64,000 bases of DNA from Curvularia sp. ZM96. Its lineage: Eukaryota > Ascomycota > Dothideomycetes > Pleosporales > Pleosporaceae. Numbering within the stretch: the first letter of the stretch is position 1; each line of letters starts with the position of its first letter. The stretch spans positions 1,116,001 to 1,180,000 of the forward strand of contig JAJGBQ010000001.1 in assembly GCA_022457065.1 (NCBI GenBank), in the 5' to 3' direction. The position numbers and the translations under genes were made by a program. Positions 21,765 to 32,757 of this stretch are shown here, in pieces. Below the pieces are notes generated by a model. The model was given only the letters and a program-made list of their open reading frames with translations. It did no database searches and was not told where the DNA came from.

Positions 21765-22990
21765 ATGATAGCGACACCTGACTCGCCTGTTGCCCTGCAA
21801 CCTAGTGGGGTCCTCATACCCCCACAACAACCTCAGGCAGCTTGCACTCCAACTCCAACCTCAACCTCGCCTAGCCCAAGATCTCCGAGCCAAGCACTCC
21901 ACGTACCTAGCGTTATGGCGACCAAGAAATATGACGCGTCCAAGCTGAAAGCATACGGCAGTGCTGCTGCAGGCCAGTACGTGTGACCCGCAGGCAGCTG
22001 TCTGCCACTCGGCCATGTCCTTGTTCACCACACTAAACCACCAACTCCAGCGAAGGCGTGCTCAGTGACGAATCCGGTAGCGTAGTCGTCAAGCCATGTA
22101 CACTCGCCGAAATCACCTTCTATGAAACCCTCTCTGCGCACCCGGACCTCGCGCGCCATCTCCCCACCTACATGGGCCAGCTGTCTCTTTCCACCGACCA
22201 GACAGCTGCCGTAGAAAGCATCGAGACCGGTACCATACAAACAGCCGATGGCACTATTGAACGACTCCACGGCAAGCATCTCGAAACAGACCTGCACATT
22301 GTGCTGGAGAACATCACGCATGGATTCAAGAAGCCAAATGTCTTGGACCTGAAGCTCGGCGCACGGTTATGGGACGATGCCTCGAAGCAAGAGAAGAGGG
22401 ATCGCCTTGATACCGTCAGCAAGGAGACTACGAGTGGCAGTCTCGGCTTCCGGATAGCGGGTATGCGCACGTACAAGGGCGCCGACGTACCTGACGTTCC
22501 CGACGAGCTGAAGGAGTACGTCGAAGTGGACAAGGAGAATGGATACTGGGTGTACAACAAGATGTACGGGCGCAAGTTCAATGCTGAGAATGTGGATGAG
22601 GGCTTCATGGAGTACATCTATCCTGGCGACAAGTCGGAAGCAGAACTGGACCGCGCAAGGGAGGTTCTGGCGTACTTTTTGGGCGAGGTCAAGGATATAC
22701 AAGAAGTTTTTGAGAGCAAAGAGAGCAGGATGTACAGTGCCAGTATACTCCTCGTATATGAGGGCGACGTGGAAGAGTACAACAACACAAAGCAGAAGCT
22801 GCGTTCAGCGCACCCAGAGGACCAGGAAGAGGATGATGAGGAAGTTGTGCCTAAGCTGGCTGAAGTCAAGATGATTGACTTTGCCCACGCTACATGGACG
22901 CCTGGGCAGGGACCAGATGAGAACGCGCTTCAGGGAATGAGGAGCACTGCAAAGATACTCAAGAGCTTGTTAGACAAGGTGCAGGATTAG
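21765..22990 (+). CDS. inositol polyphosphate multikinase
   Basis: Two exons, 21765-21976 and 22051-22990, with a 74-nt intron. The IPK-family signatures are all present: PNVLDLKLG (the PxxxDxKLG inositol-phosphate site), ILLVYEGD (the SSLLxxYE-like motif) and MIDFAHATW (the DFAH metal/ATP site). The KPC lysine near the N-lobe is also present. The enzyme phosphorylates IP3 and IP4 toward IP5 and links phosphate, nutrient and transcription signalling. Two starts are possible: ATG 21765 gives 383 aa with a Pro/Ser/Thr-rich head; ATG 21915 gives 333 aa and begins right before the conserved KLKAYGSAAAGHEG block. The shorter form has the more typical length, but both are in frame. Confidence 0.9.
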
Positions 22991-23375
22991 ACTTAGGGTT
23001 GAGTTTGGGTCTGATTGCTATAAACTGGAGATGGTATAGGTCATAGACAACGTCTCGTACAATATAATAACTCGTGAAGAATACGTATCACTCTATTGTG
23101 CATTCAAGAGTATACAGGTTCTTCCTCAATCTATTCTCACCTGACCCCCCAAAAGAACACGTTTTCAGCTACAACCGCTTCGCCATACCACTCTCACCTT
23201 CCAATCCAGCAGCGAGAAATCCCCCCACGGGTGCTTATACTGCATAAGTATCTGACTGCATACATATTAGTCAGCCGCATAGCCGCGGTCTAGGAAAAGA
23301 CCAAACAACACAGCTTTACCCTCTCCTCTTCCCAAGTATTCGCACCAACCACACCGTTCAATCGATGCAGAAAAA
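22991..23375. other. intergenic
   Basis: 3' side of IPMK and promoter of the spherulin-like gene. No gene was recognised. Confidence 0.6.
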
Positions 23376-24304
23376 ATGTCACTCGCTACCCGATCCAAGA
23401 TCCTCCTCCCTCTATACATTTACCCGCACCCAGGTGCATGGGAACCTCTGTATACAGCGTAAACAAATTTTCCATTATTCAATCCTTATATTTCCCTTTT
23501 CGTATTCTCCCCCCGCACTTCCAACACTCCCCTAAATTATCTAGATCACATGACTAACAACAGCTTTTCTTCAGAATCTCTAAACACCCACACCTCCACT
23601 TCCTTGTTATTTTGAATCCAAACAGCGGACCTGGCGCACCGCCTTGGTGGCCGAATGCAGACTATGTGCGCGAAATCCCGCGGCTGAACAAGCTGCACAA
23701 TGTGACTACGCTGGGATACGTCCGAGCTACGTATTGTAAGCGGGCGCATGGAGATATCTGTGAGGATATCGGGGTGTATGCGGCACGCGGGCGCAAGGAC
23801 GAGCAGATGAGGGTCGAGGGCGTGTTTGTGGATGAGACGGTGAATTTGTATGACGAGAGGGTCAAGAGGTATTTGGATGGGGTGGATGAGAAGGTCAGGT
23901 GCGAATTGCCGTGCTCCGAGAAGGGGAAGGGAATGGTATGTTTCCTTTTCAAAAAGAGATAATGCGTTGACCTGATGGTTGGGACGCTATAGGTCATACA
24001 CAATCCCGGTACAGCGGTTAATGCTGGACTTGCGAAACCAGGACCAGATGTCACGGTTGTGGTGGAAACGTCGTATCAGCATTTTGTAACGAAGGAGTAC
24101 CAGGAGTGGCTGGCGACGTCGCCGTATGAACGGTCGCGCGCGGCGTACATGGTACATTCTGTTCCTGAGCACGAGGTTGAAGGACTCACGAGAGCGCTGA
24201 AAAAGCGCGCGGAGTACCTGTTTGTGACGAGTGCGACCAGCGAGTTTTATGAGAGGTTTGGGCCGAGCTGGATGAAGTTTGTCCAGGTAATGGCGGAGCC
24301 GTAG
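23376..24304 (+). CDS. spherulin-4-like protein
   Basis: Three exons, 23376-23458, 23575-23935 and 23993-24304, give 251 aa. The first exon supplies LLPLYIYPHPGAWEPLY, and the second resumes with HLHFLVILNPNSGPGAPP. The remainder (VTTLGYVRATYCKR, GVFVDETVNLYDERV, IHNPGTAVNAG, TVVVETSYQHFV) matches the fungal spherulation-specific family 4, which adopts a TIM-barrel-like fold. The family was named from a Physarum spherulation protein, and its biochemical role in fungi is unknown. No signal peptide is visible, so it is probably cytosolic. The splice joins restore unbroken family blocks, which supports them. Confidence 0.9.
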
Positions 24305-24545
24305 AGGTGTATGGATAGTTTCGATCCTGAGGACGCGGCCAGGGCGCTCAGTTGAGGTTCGTCGAAAAAACCAGATCAACCTTGGAATTGAGACAAAGAA
24401 TCTCTGTGGCATGTGTTTTGTGCATCAGGACTTCTGTGTCGTCGTCCAAACACCAGGAATCGCTTGCAGCTGGCAAGCGTGTCGAGTACCGTTCATCGAG
24501 AATTGAAGCTGTTGAACGCCAACAGCAAGACAAGATCTATGCAGC

Positions 24546-25902
24546 TCACGTAGCCAGCATTTCTTTGGCTGACTCAGCCATGCGCTTCTGCAGCGCTTCC
24601 TCAGTAGTCGCCCAGATCCTGCATCGGTTCCAGAAGCCAACCGGCACATCAACCAAGCGATCATCGCAGCGATTAATCGGCGATCTTCTCACCGCTAGAA
24701 GTTTCGCCACACTTCTCCAGTCCCACGAAGCCGTCGCGTCTAGAAGTGCGGTTCCAGATTGCGGTAACCGCTGTTCAATGCACTTGGTATCCAGATCCCA
24801 AACATGTGGGTGTAGACTTCCCTCACCAAGACTGTTCCGCCAGAAATTCGAGTCTAGTGGAATTTGTAAGGCGAGGAGTTTGGATGTACGGTGGAGTGCT
24901 ATGACGGATGAGATAGGAAGGTGGCTGGTAATCTCATCCAAGAGCTCGTTCGGGAGACATTCCAGTCCTTGATACTTGCGAGAGGGTAGTGTGGTGAAAG
25001 CAGGCATGTCCTTTATGCGCGGGAATGTTTGTAGGGCCCTTTGTACAAACGGAGTGGTATCTCCTCTCTCGATAGGGTCGGCAAAGAACCTCTGCATGAT
25101 ATTAGCTCTGTGCTTGATGAAAAGAGTGTTGAGGCTTACGTCGTAACCTCCTCCCCACCACTCCAGTTTTGTCAGCGCTAACACACTTCTGGGTCCGTAG
25201 ACGCTGCAGTGAGAAGACAAATCAAAAAGATCGTTAACTGAACTGGCGGACCTATCTTGTTTTTGCTTGTCGATGAAGCAACTGTTTAGCAAACCAATCA
25301 ATTCTTCGAGCGCTGGTTTCCTCTCGCATTCTTGCTGCTTGAGCTGGTGATGTTCAATAGCCCTACAGCTTGTCTCTAGACAGGCATCGTGCAATGGAAA
25401 CAAAGTACCATATCCCGGAGTGTAAGACAGCGCATCAACCCAAATGTCGTTTTGTCCGTCATGTCCAGCAACGTGGAAGAAACCAGATCCAGTGAGGCTG
25501 AAGCAAGCAGGCTCAGAAAGAAAGCTGTCGGGCAGATTCGAAACGTTGATGGGGGTTCTGGATACTTTTAGTCAAGTCTACGACATGGAGATATGAAAAC
25601 TCACGCGTGCCCTTCACTAGCGACTACATGATGTTGTACGTCTTGGATGCTGCCAATAAGACGAATGTCATAAAGCCACTTGGAATTCTCGTCAGTTTGT
25701 GGACCATAAAAAAGAAGTCTTCTCAAAAGAAGGGAGAAAACCGACATACCGAGAACTGTGGGTCTTTGGGATCGATATTGTAGATTTCGCCTTCAATGTC
25801 AAACGGCCCACCACAAATCACACAAAACGGCCCCGTTTCCGTCACGTATCGTCCGTCGTGCTTGCGCTCCTCCTTGCATGGCGAAGAAAGATAACCGCCC
25901 AT
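24546..25902 (-). CDS. F-box protein with N-terminal CxxC module
   Basis: Three exons, 25902-25750, 25678-25605 and 25557-24546, give 412 aa. The N-terminus holds FCVICGGPFD, a CxxC module common at the head of fungal F-box proteins, followed by WLYDIRLIGSI. An F-box lies near residues 255-295 (LECLPNELLDEITSHLPISSVIALHRTSK), and the tail is Trp-rich (WDWRSVAKLL, FWNRC). It probably acts as an SCF ubiquitin-ligase substrate adaptor. A 48-nt in-frame segment (25092-25139) has a perfect intron layout; removing it would give 396 aa and bring the LEW..Y motif next to RFFADP, as in relatives. The first intron uses an AAG acceptor. Confidence 0.78.
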
Positions 25903-28090
25903 GTTGAAAATGTATGTTTTTGCTCGATTGGGTCGGACGAGACTTTTGTTCCGGGATCCAGCTCCTCCAAATAAATGCTTGAGATGAACGCGTCGTTTGC
26001 CCCCGCTTTGATCTGATGTGCAGGAGGGTGCTGGGACCCTGGTATACCCACGACCTGCGGAGGCGAGATGCTGACGACGGGTTGCGACACGAGATAGGCT
26101 GTTCTGATATCAATGACGGTACTGCATTCTGCGCGCGGCCGAACAAGGTATAGGCGCAAAAACGGGCCCCTCGCTTCCGATGCGTGTGGGATAGCCGTAT
26201 GTATTTTGCGGGGACAGCTTTGCAAGTCGATCTGTTGTTCTTATGACTTTGAAAAAGGAGATGCTTCGTGGATATTTATTTTACAACGACCCTGATACGT
26301 GTGGGTATTGATTTTCTGTCACATGGCCGCGAATGGCCTAAGACAAGTGTTGCGTGTATCATGACCACCCTCGGAACTCCGTGCGTCTGATGTCCGGTAC
26401 CCTTGGCTCTCAAGCCATCCCACTCGGGACGGAGTACCGAAGATCAGGCTGGTCATGCATTGAGATGTTGGATGGTTCTTACAGACCCTTCAGCTGCATG
26501 CGTTAGATTACAGCTGCATTCCATTACGGCATGACTTAGCGAACGCCACATACGTTGAGTTGCTGCGAGAAAACTGGTGGTTGGTGGTCGTTGGCTTGCC
26601 TTCTCAACGGCCAAAGGAGCAGTCTCTCAACGTCTGGATCTACGCATCGAACGTCTAAGCGAGACTGAGGTCAATGCTTCCATGGGGATGGCCGTCATAC
26701 GACCCTATCCGCGTTTCCTTCGTCTGACGTGTCTAGCTCGCCCTCGTCAAAGACCCAGCATAAAGTGTTGGCCATCTCAAACGCCGAAGCGCTGTCCCTA
26801 GCTCTTCGCCCTGACGAAGGGAATGGTCGCGCTAGGTTCACAGTGTACAGAAAACCCCTCAAAATATGGCGAATTATGCAAGGATGTATGGATATACTTG
26901 AGGTTCCTGCAGGGAAGGCGACTTGAGCGCGGCGACAATTGGCTGTACATGGAATTGCTTTTTTGAATCTTCTCTACACATCCCGGTGAGATGAACTTTG
27001 TTTTCCCCAGGCAATGGAGTGAAAATTGTAATGCCAAACTCTCTCATGTTGAGTATTGATGAGACTATTAGTGGGCAGTTGCTCATATTGCAAGATCACC
27101 AGCGACGGGATTCAGAGATGGACCGGAGTTGTTCAACGTCGCTTGTGCAACAAGCACGGGCAGCCGTCGGTGTTTCGAGATGAACCTAGCATGAATGTTT
27201 GTTGTTTTGTTTTCCAAGTGGGGAACACTTTCATACATATGCTGTTGGCGATGTCAGGCTGCACTAGGCCATAGTTTACAACGTTGGTCCGCACTATCAC
27301 CAGGGGCGTTAGCGTGGTATGGTCGTATTGAGCACTGGTAAACTTGCCCCAGTCTCCAGCCACGTTATGACATGTTGAGAATGCGCCACAGTGTACTGGG
27401 TGTCCGACGTGACACTGCTCAGCTGGTCCTGGACAGAATCCAGGTGCTCGCCCGCATCCAGGATCTGTCACATGATGGTCACGTGACCTCAAATAGATAT
27501 ACCATCGAGACTTTCCCGACTGCCTGGATTCAATCATCGATCTATGAAACCATCCATGATTTTTTGGCCATGACGGGATCTACGATCAACCGTCTAAGAT
27601 CGCTGTACTCTAGTAATCTATTAGTATAGAAGCCATCGATCGATCGATCTGCCTCTAGGTTAGACAAGTAGCAGAGTTTATTGAGAATCTAGTCATACTA
27701 TAGTGCTGACGTGATATAATAAGCGGTATACTATAGAGGTGTAGGAGTTATAATCTAAGTGGGACACGTAGCAGAGTCTCCCTCTGAGCTTACTTGAATA
27801 ATAGGCAAACCCACGTCTTCTACACCTTATAGAGTTCACTAGTAATCTAGTCATACTATAGTGCTGATTAAATATACCGATACGTAATGTACCAAGTACG
27901 TGTAAGAATTGTGACTCTAGCACTTCGCTTTCAGAGTTATGCTAGCAAACATAAATACTTAGGCCCACTAGGTGCTTTATTTGACACTTTTTTTCTCCTC
28001 ACCTTTCCACAAACATTATATCAGCATTCCACTTGTCTAGTTATACATATTGAGAAGACATACGAGAAAGAAAAGAACTTCAAGAATACA
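25903..28090. other. intergenic, AT-rich repeat-bearing island in its right half
   Basis: From about 27590 the base composition turns AT-rich, with short direct repeats such as AATCTAGTCATACTATAGTGCTGA (near 27686 and again near 27850) and GTAGCAGAGT (near 27667 and 27767). It looks like decayed transposon DNA. No intact gene was recognised. Confidence 0.55.
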
Positions 28091-28511
28091 ATGAAAGCTC
28101 AATATACAACTATTCTTGCTGCTCTATTTGTAGCTTCTTCGGCCGCTATGGCTATTTCAGATCCAGCTAGTCCCTCACAAGATCAAACGCTAGTCAAAAG
28201 AGCTACTGTTTGCAACAATATCTGTCCTATTGAGGAGGTTCGCAGGTGCAACAGAGCTTGTGGAAGCACAACTACGGTAAGTAGCATTTCTAGTTTACCC
28301 GTTAATCAAATAAAATAGCTACTAATAGTTTATTCTAGATTTGCCGCTTAGTTTAAAATGAAGCAAATGTGTGCAATACAGTATCATGTGTAAGTTGTTC
28401 ATACTACTTCTTAGTTATTGCTAGATCCTATTTCATAGTAAGAATACTAACAATAGTTAATAATAGCAATGCAATGATGGCAGCTCTACTACCTTTCAGG
28501 TAGGTGGATAA
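28091..28511 (+). pseudogene. small secreted cysteine-rich protein gene, interrupted
   Basis: ATG 28091 opens a signal peptide (about residues 1-21), a short pro-region and a Kex2-type Lys-Arg site at 36-37, then a Cys-rich domain (C-x3-C, then C-x3-C). Three exons fit good splice sites: 28091-28276, 28339-28389 and 28467-28511, all phase 0, with CTAAT/CTAAC branch points. In exon 2, a TAA stands five codons in (28354-28356), while the same frame beyond it still encodes Cys-bearing residues that join cleanly to exon 3, for eight Cys overall. So either a short 67-aa product with five Cys is made, or the gene is broken. The stop is of the kind produced by C-to-T change at a CpA site. No homologue is recognised. 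Confidence 0.5.
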
Positions 28512-28528
28512 TAGGCTGAACGCCCTTT

Positions 28529-28719
28529 TGTGAAGTGTCACGTGATTTGGATATGAGACCAAGAGGAGAGCCCTCGGGTCTCCATCGGACACCCTCGGGC
28601 CTATAGGACTGAGGAACTTTATAGTATATAGATTCCCATTCGATTATTGGGATGAAACCCAAGGATTCGTCTGAATACTACTCTGATATCTCTTACTCCT
28701 ATCTGTCAAACCTCTCACA
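28529..28719 (+). repeat. solo-LTR-like block
   Basis: The 191-bp block starts TGTGA and ends TCACA, contains a TATA-like TTTATAGTATATAG in its middle and two CCCTCGGG motifs. These features resemble a short fungal retrotransposon LTR. No matching direct flanking duplication was seen, and no second copy is in the window. Confidence 0.4.
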
Positions 28720-29096
28720 TTACGCCGGACACCCAGTATGATTAGCTTTATCATTATTACTTAAACCGCACTACCCTTCAGCCTCTAACCGCTACTTGGA
28801 AAGTTCTCGCAAATACCCCATCGCCCAAGCGTCAATAACAAGCACGAACCAAATACGCTGGTGCCACTAGCACAATGTTCGCAGAGATGCATGACTGATC
28901 AAGGTCTCTGAGCTGCATCTGTGAAGTGTGTCTGTGTAGTGGTAGCGAAGACACATGTTTCAAAGCTGCAGCGATCATCAGATCACGAACACCCTCGCAA
29001 GTCTCCCTACATCGTGTACCTAATTCATGTCGTCATACTTCGGCTTCCTTGTTTTGTTCTCCCTTCTTGAAATTCCTCCAATGGTGGCCAGTACGA
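28720..29096. other. intergenic
   Basis: Between the LTR-like block and the 3' end of the 709-aa gene. Nothing further was recognised. Confidence 0.55.
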
Positions 29097-31226
29097 TTAG
29101 CCGGTCGCGTTGCTGCTTCTAGGTGCACCGGCCCATCCTCCAACGGGGGTGCCCTTTCGCCTGTCTCTGCGTGGGAACATATGTGTGTTGTATGTTTGCA
29201 GCTTGGGGCCTCCAAAAGGCGCGCTTGAACCCTGCTCCTGGTCTATTTCCATGCACGGTGATAGTGGTACGTCCTCCACTGAACTGTCTCGCGAATGTCC
29301 GCCGAGCACAGCACGGATGTTTTCTTTCGATACTATGCGAGTCACGCTACGATCAGATGCAGAACGTTCCCTCTGCTGTATCTGAGAAATACCGATCTGG
29401 CCTCGCGTTTTGCTGCATCGTTCCAGGCTCTTCATCGGGATAGGCGGTAAAATACCGTCCTGGTCGTTCACTGCAGCCAGGACAGATTTGTCCGCTGGCG
29501 ACGTACCCGGCCACGCGACTGGCTTTGGACGAGATGATTCGGGGCTTCCAAAGGCTCCAGATGATACATCACAGTTGTTGTTCTCTGTTGCAGCCCGAAG
29601 GTGGCCATAATATGGAGTAGGCTTGATTGGGGCAGGTAGACGGGTGGTTGGTTTCGTGGGTCGCCTTGGTTCAGGGGCTCGACTAGCATTTGTCCTAACT
29701 GTGTCTACATTCATCGTAGAGATATCTTTCCCCCATCCACTGCCCTCGTGGCTTGGATTACGTCGCTCGGCATGTGACTTCTGATCGCTGATCGATGGTG
29801 TTGATGCGCCTGGCTGCTCGTGTCGAGTATCTCTACGTGCCAGTCGCGGAATGCCGCTGGGCGTGCCCTTGCGCGAAGAAACCGATCCATTAGCATTAAC
29901 ATATTCCCGAGGGATCTGTGTTTCATCACAAACACTAGGTGAAGTAGATATGCGTTTTGCATCGTAGATGCTTTGCTCGGACGACTTAAGCTCTATGCTA
30001 GGACGGGGCCAGGGTGTAATGATCGTCGTATCGGATGAGTCCGCGGAAGCCGATCGCATATGTCTGAGCATTGTTGAGGTGTTATGATCATCTCGCGAAT
30101 TAGGTGACGGCAGATCGTCAGGTATATAGAGTTGACGGGTGACTCCATGTAGCGGACTCTTCGGCTGTTCTGGTGGCGTCAGTTTGGACAGACTACGAGA
30201 AATCGATCGTCTAATACTGTTTGAAACCCTCCTGATTGGACTGATACTATCATCTTTCTCCTGGCCCTTGTGGTCCTTGGCTGAACGTATGCTATTTGTT
30301 GGAGTCTGGCTGTCATCGCACTTGACCATCTCAGACTGAGAAGCCTTGGCTTCACGAGCGCGCTCGGTTGCCTTCCTCAGACTTGCCCGTGCTCGTTGCT
30401 CCTCTAGCCATTCCTCCATCTTGTGCTTGAACTTTGGGCGTTCAACTAAGCCTCCATACTGGGGATAGACAGTGCGAAGTTCCTTCTCAGTCTCGTCGTA
30501 ATGCCTCCGCGTCAACACACCGGTGCCATTACTATATCTCGGTGGGACCAAGGGGCGTTGAGGACTTGTCGAGGATAGGTTACCCTGGGAAGTGCAGACG
30601 TTTCCTTTCGGAAATGCTAACCCAGAAGGACATCTCTCCTCAACAAAGAGCGCAAGGCGCCCATAATGTCGCCGACCCTTGACGCTGTACGAAGCGCGGA
30701 CTGCATTGACGATTGGCACAAAGACCGCTTGCCATGCAGTGCAGATGTTTCGCAATTCGAAGTAGTCAAAGCCCCATGGATTATGCGCCTTGCCAACCTT
30801 GAACGTCTGCAGCAGCCATGTGAAGAGATGTTTTTCGTATTCCTCAACACCCCAACCTTTCTTGTCGACATAAACACAAAACCTGTCGTCTCTGGCCCAA
30901 GGGTCGTGGCGGTACATGTCTTCGTCGAACTGTGTATAGAACCATAGTATGTCCGTGCGTGAGATGCCTTTACCACCCTCACTTGTAGCTACTGTAGTTG
31001 CGTCTGCTATTCCTTCGGGCTTCAGCATGAGAAGCGCATCTCGAAATATCGCCCAGGGCTTGAGAAATGCTTCCGTTGCGAGGAAGCGGTACTCAAGGTC
31101 CTCGAGGCCTGACAGCTGCAGTAGCGAGAGCGCTGCCCTGAGCTCGGCGAGCATGCTGTCTTTGTCACCACGTGCGAAAAGACCACGCATAATCTTCAAG
31201 CCCAGTTCGGGCGGCGAAGAAGCCAT
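29097..31226 (-). CDS. conserved-type fungal protein of unknown function, disordered C-terminus
   Basis: Uninterrupted frame of 709 aa from ATG 31226. Residues 1-230 look folded: helical, with many aromatic residues, e.g. ILWFYTQFDEDMYRHDPWA, then NPWGFDYFELRNICTAWQAVF and VKGRRHYGRLALFVEE. A charged helix with EEWLEEQRARASLRKATERA follows, and the remaining ~400 residues are Ser/Pro/Arg-rich low-complexity sequence with RRSISRSLSKL-type patches that could be phosphorylated. No signal peptide or membrane segment is present. I do not recognise the domain. Codon use and an intact long frame argue that it is a real gene. Confidence 0.75.
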   Translation of the reverse strand: MASSPPELGLKIMRGLFARGDKDSMLAELRAALSLLQLSGLEDLEYRFLATEAFLKPWAIFRDALLMLKPEGIADATTVATSEGGKGISRTDILWFYTQFDEDMYRHDPWARDDRFCVYVDKKGWGVEEYEKHLFTWLLQTFKVGKAHNPWGFDYFELRNICTAWQAVFVPIVNAVRASYSVKGRRHYGRLALFVEERCPSGLAFPKGNVCTSQGNLSSTSPQRPLVPPRYSNGTGVLTRRHYDETEKELRTVYPQYGGLVERPKFKHKMEEWLEEQRARASLRKATERAREAKASQSEMVKCDDSQTPTNSIRSAKDHKGQEKDDSISPIRRVSNSIRRSISRSLSKLTPPEQPKSPLHGVTRQLYIPDDLPSPNSRDDHNTSTMLRHMRSASADSSDTTIITPWPRPSIELKSSEQSIYDAKRISTSPSVCDETQIPREYVNANGSVSSRKGTPSGIPRLARRDTRHEQPGASTPSISDQKSHAERRNPSHEGSGWGKDISTMNVDTVRTNASRAPEPRRPTKPTTRLPAPIKPTPYYGHLRAATENNNCDVSSGAFGSPESSRPKPVAWPGTSPADKSVLAAVNDQDGILPPIPMKSLERCSKTRGQIGISQIQQRERSASDRSVTRIVSKENIRAVLGGHSRDSSVEDVPLSPCMEIDQEQGSSAPFGGPKLQTYNTHMFPRRDRRKGTPVGGWAGAPRSSNATG

Positions 31227-32757
31227 TTTGTCGTTTCAGTCGGGTGCGCAGTGGGGTTGAATGGTGGTCGAGTGGTTTTTGGGGCGCCGCGTGTTTGGAG
31301 TTGTAACGAAAACAAATATACAAAAGTTCAGCCTCGAACCCTCTCCACAGATATTGGCAGCTTGTTTGCCTGCAGTGAAGGTGAGTATGACTAAGTAGGT
31401 GGTCATGCGTCGTTTGCTTTCACTTGATATCTCGTCATACCCTGCTTGACGCTAGCCTATATCGGGTATACTATGTCCTCACCTCCCGTATGCTAACATT
31501 AGTGACCAAGCTCAATCAGAGATACATAAGATAGAGGAAGCCATGGAAACAGTATAAGAACTATGGACAAAAGCTTGCAGACGCTTCAATGGTACTACAA
31601 GTTAAGCCTACGAGTCTATAGGTACGTTTCCAATACACTGCGAGAGAATACATGGAAAAGATTGGTAAAACCAAGGAATCCGTTGATACGTTGCTACGCA
31701 TCGCGAAGCCCTCCCTTCTCGCTTCAAATACTCAATGTTTTGTATCACCAAGCTAGAAATGTTGTGCCAAGCAATGGTGTTCTGAAACAAAGGCAAGTGA
31801 AAGGTGAGATAGGGCAAAATCGGAATGTAGGACAAGCGACGATAATGACCAAAGAACAGTAATAATTACAACTGAACTTTGCCCTATGAATGGTTTCTTC
31901 GAGAACGTATGGGCTCATTCTCCATCATGTCCATAGAAATTTCCCCTGACCTGTTGCTACAGTTGTCCTTGGTGTCACGTTAAAACTCCTTGGTAGTAGC
32001 CTGTGGGAGTACGTCATGTAACAACTATTGAACTCGACTCCGTATGATTTCCCTCTGTCGTTAGCCGTCTATCATTTTTTGGCGTCCATGATCCGTTTGT
32101 GTGGCGGTGAGCGCGGACCGGCGCTAGGACTTTCCAGGCGTTTCGATGGATTGTATGAGCAATCCGGATTATCCTCATACCATCATGCCCATCGATGTAC
32201 CATTGGCCCTTGTGGAGAGCGTCCTGAACTGCAGCGCTGCGCTAGCGAGATGCCAACTGCCAAGCACATCTCTTTCGAACAAATATCCAAGTATTTACAT
32301 CCGATGCAGGCTTTCAAGCAAGCTGATAAGGTTTTCTTAAACCTGACTATGGGACCCAATTTCAGTGCAAGAGGCTTCCTCATGCCGAGGGTTTGCGGAC
32401 AACGGGAAGCGGACCACAAAGAGGGACCGAATGAGATGCCGACTGTTTCGTAGGCATTCCAATAAGCGGAGTTTGAGGATAAAACTAAGTGGAACCATGG
32501 TGCAATATGGCATCTATAGTTTTAAAGTCTTCAAGAGTCAGCGGCGTTGGAACGTCGACTGTGCGATCCATGCGAACGAATTGGATGAGCTCGTCATCCA
32601 AATTGATCTGGAACTACTGATCAGAGATCTTTTTGAGAAATGTTACTTTGGATGAAGGCGAGCCAGTCAAGAATCTTGATTGTCTTGATGCATTTGGTAA
32701 ATCGGACGGTGTCTGGTGCTCAATGAGCTCAAGTATGTCATCCGAATCGACTGCAGA
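31227..32757. other. intergenic, 1.5 kb
   Basis: Promoter side of the 709-aa gene and 3' side of the Zn2Cys6 gene. Short open frames on both strands have no recognisable content. No gene was recognised. Confidence 0.5.

Larger units (their letters stand above)
27394..28738. mobile_element. putative decayed element bounded by 17-bp inverted repeats
   Basis: TACTGGGTGTCCGACGT at 27394-27410 is repeated in inverted orientation at 28722-28738 with one mismatch. Both outer ends are TA, which would suit a Tc1/mariner-type TA target site. The interval is largely AT-rich and encloses the broken secreted-protein gene and the LTR-like block. A 17-bp match at this distance can also arise by chance, so this is tentative. 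No transposase remnant was recognised. Confidence 0.3.
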
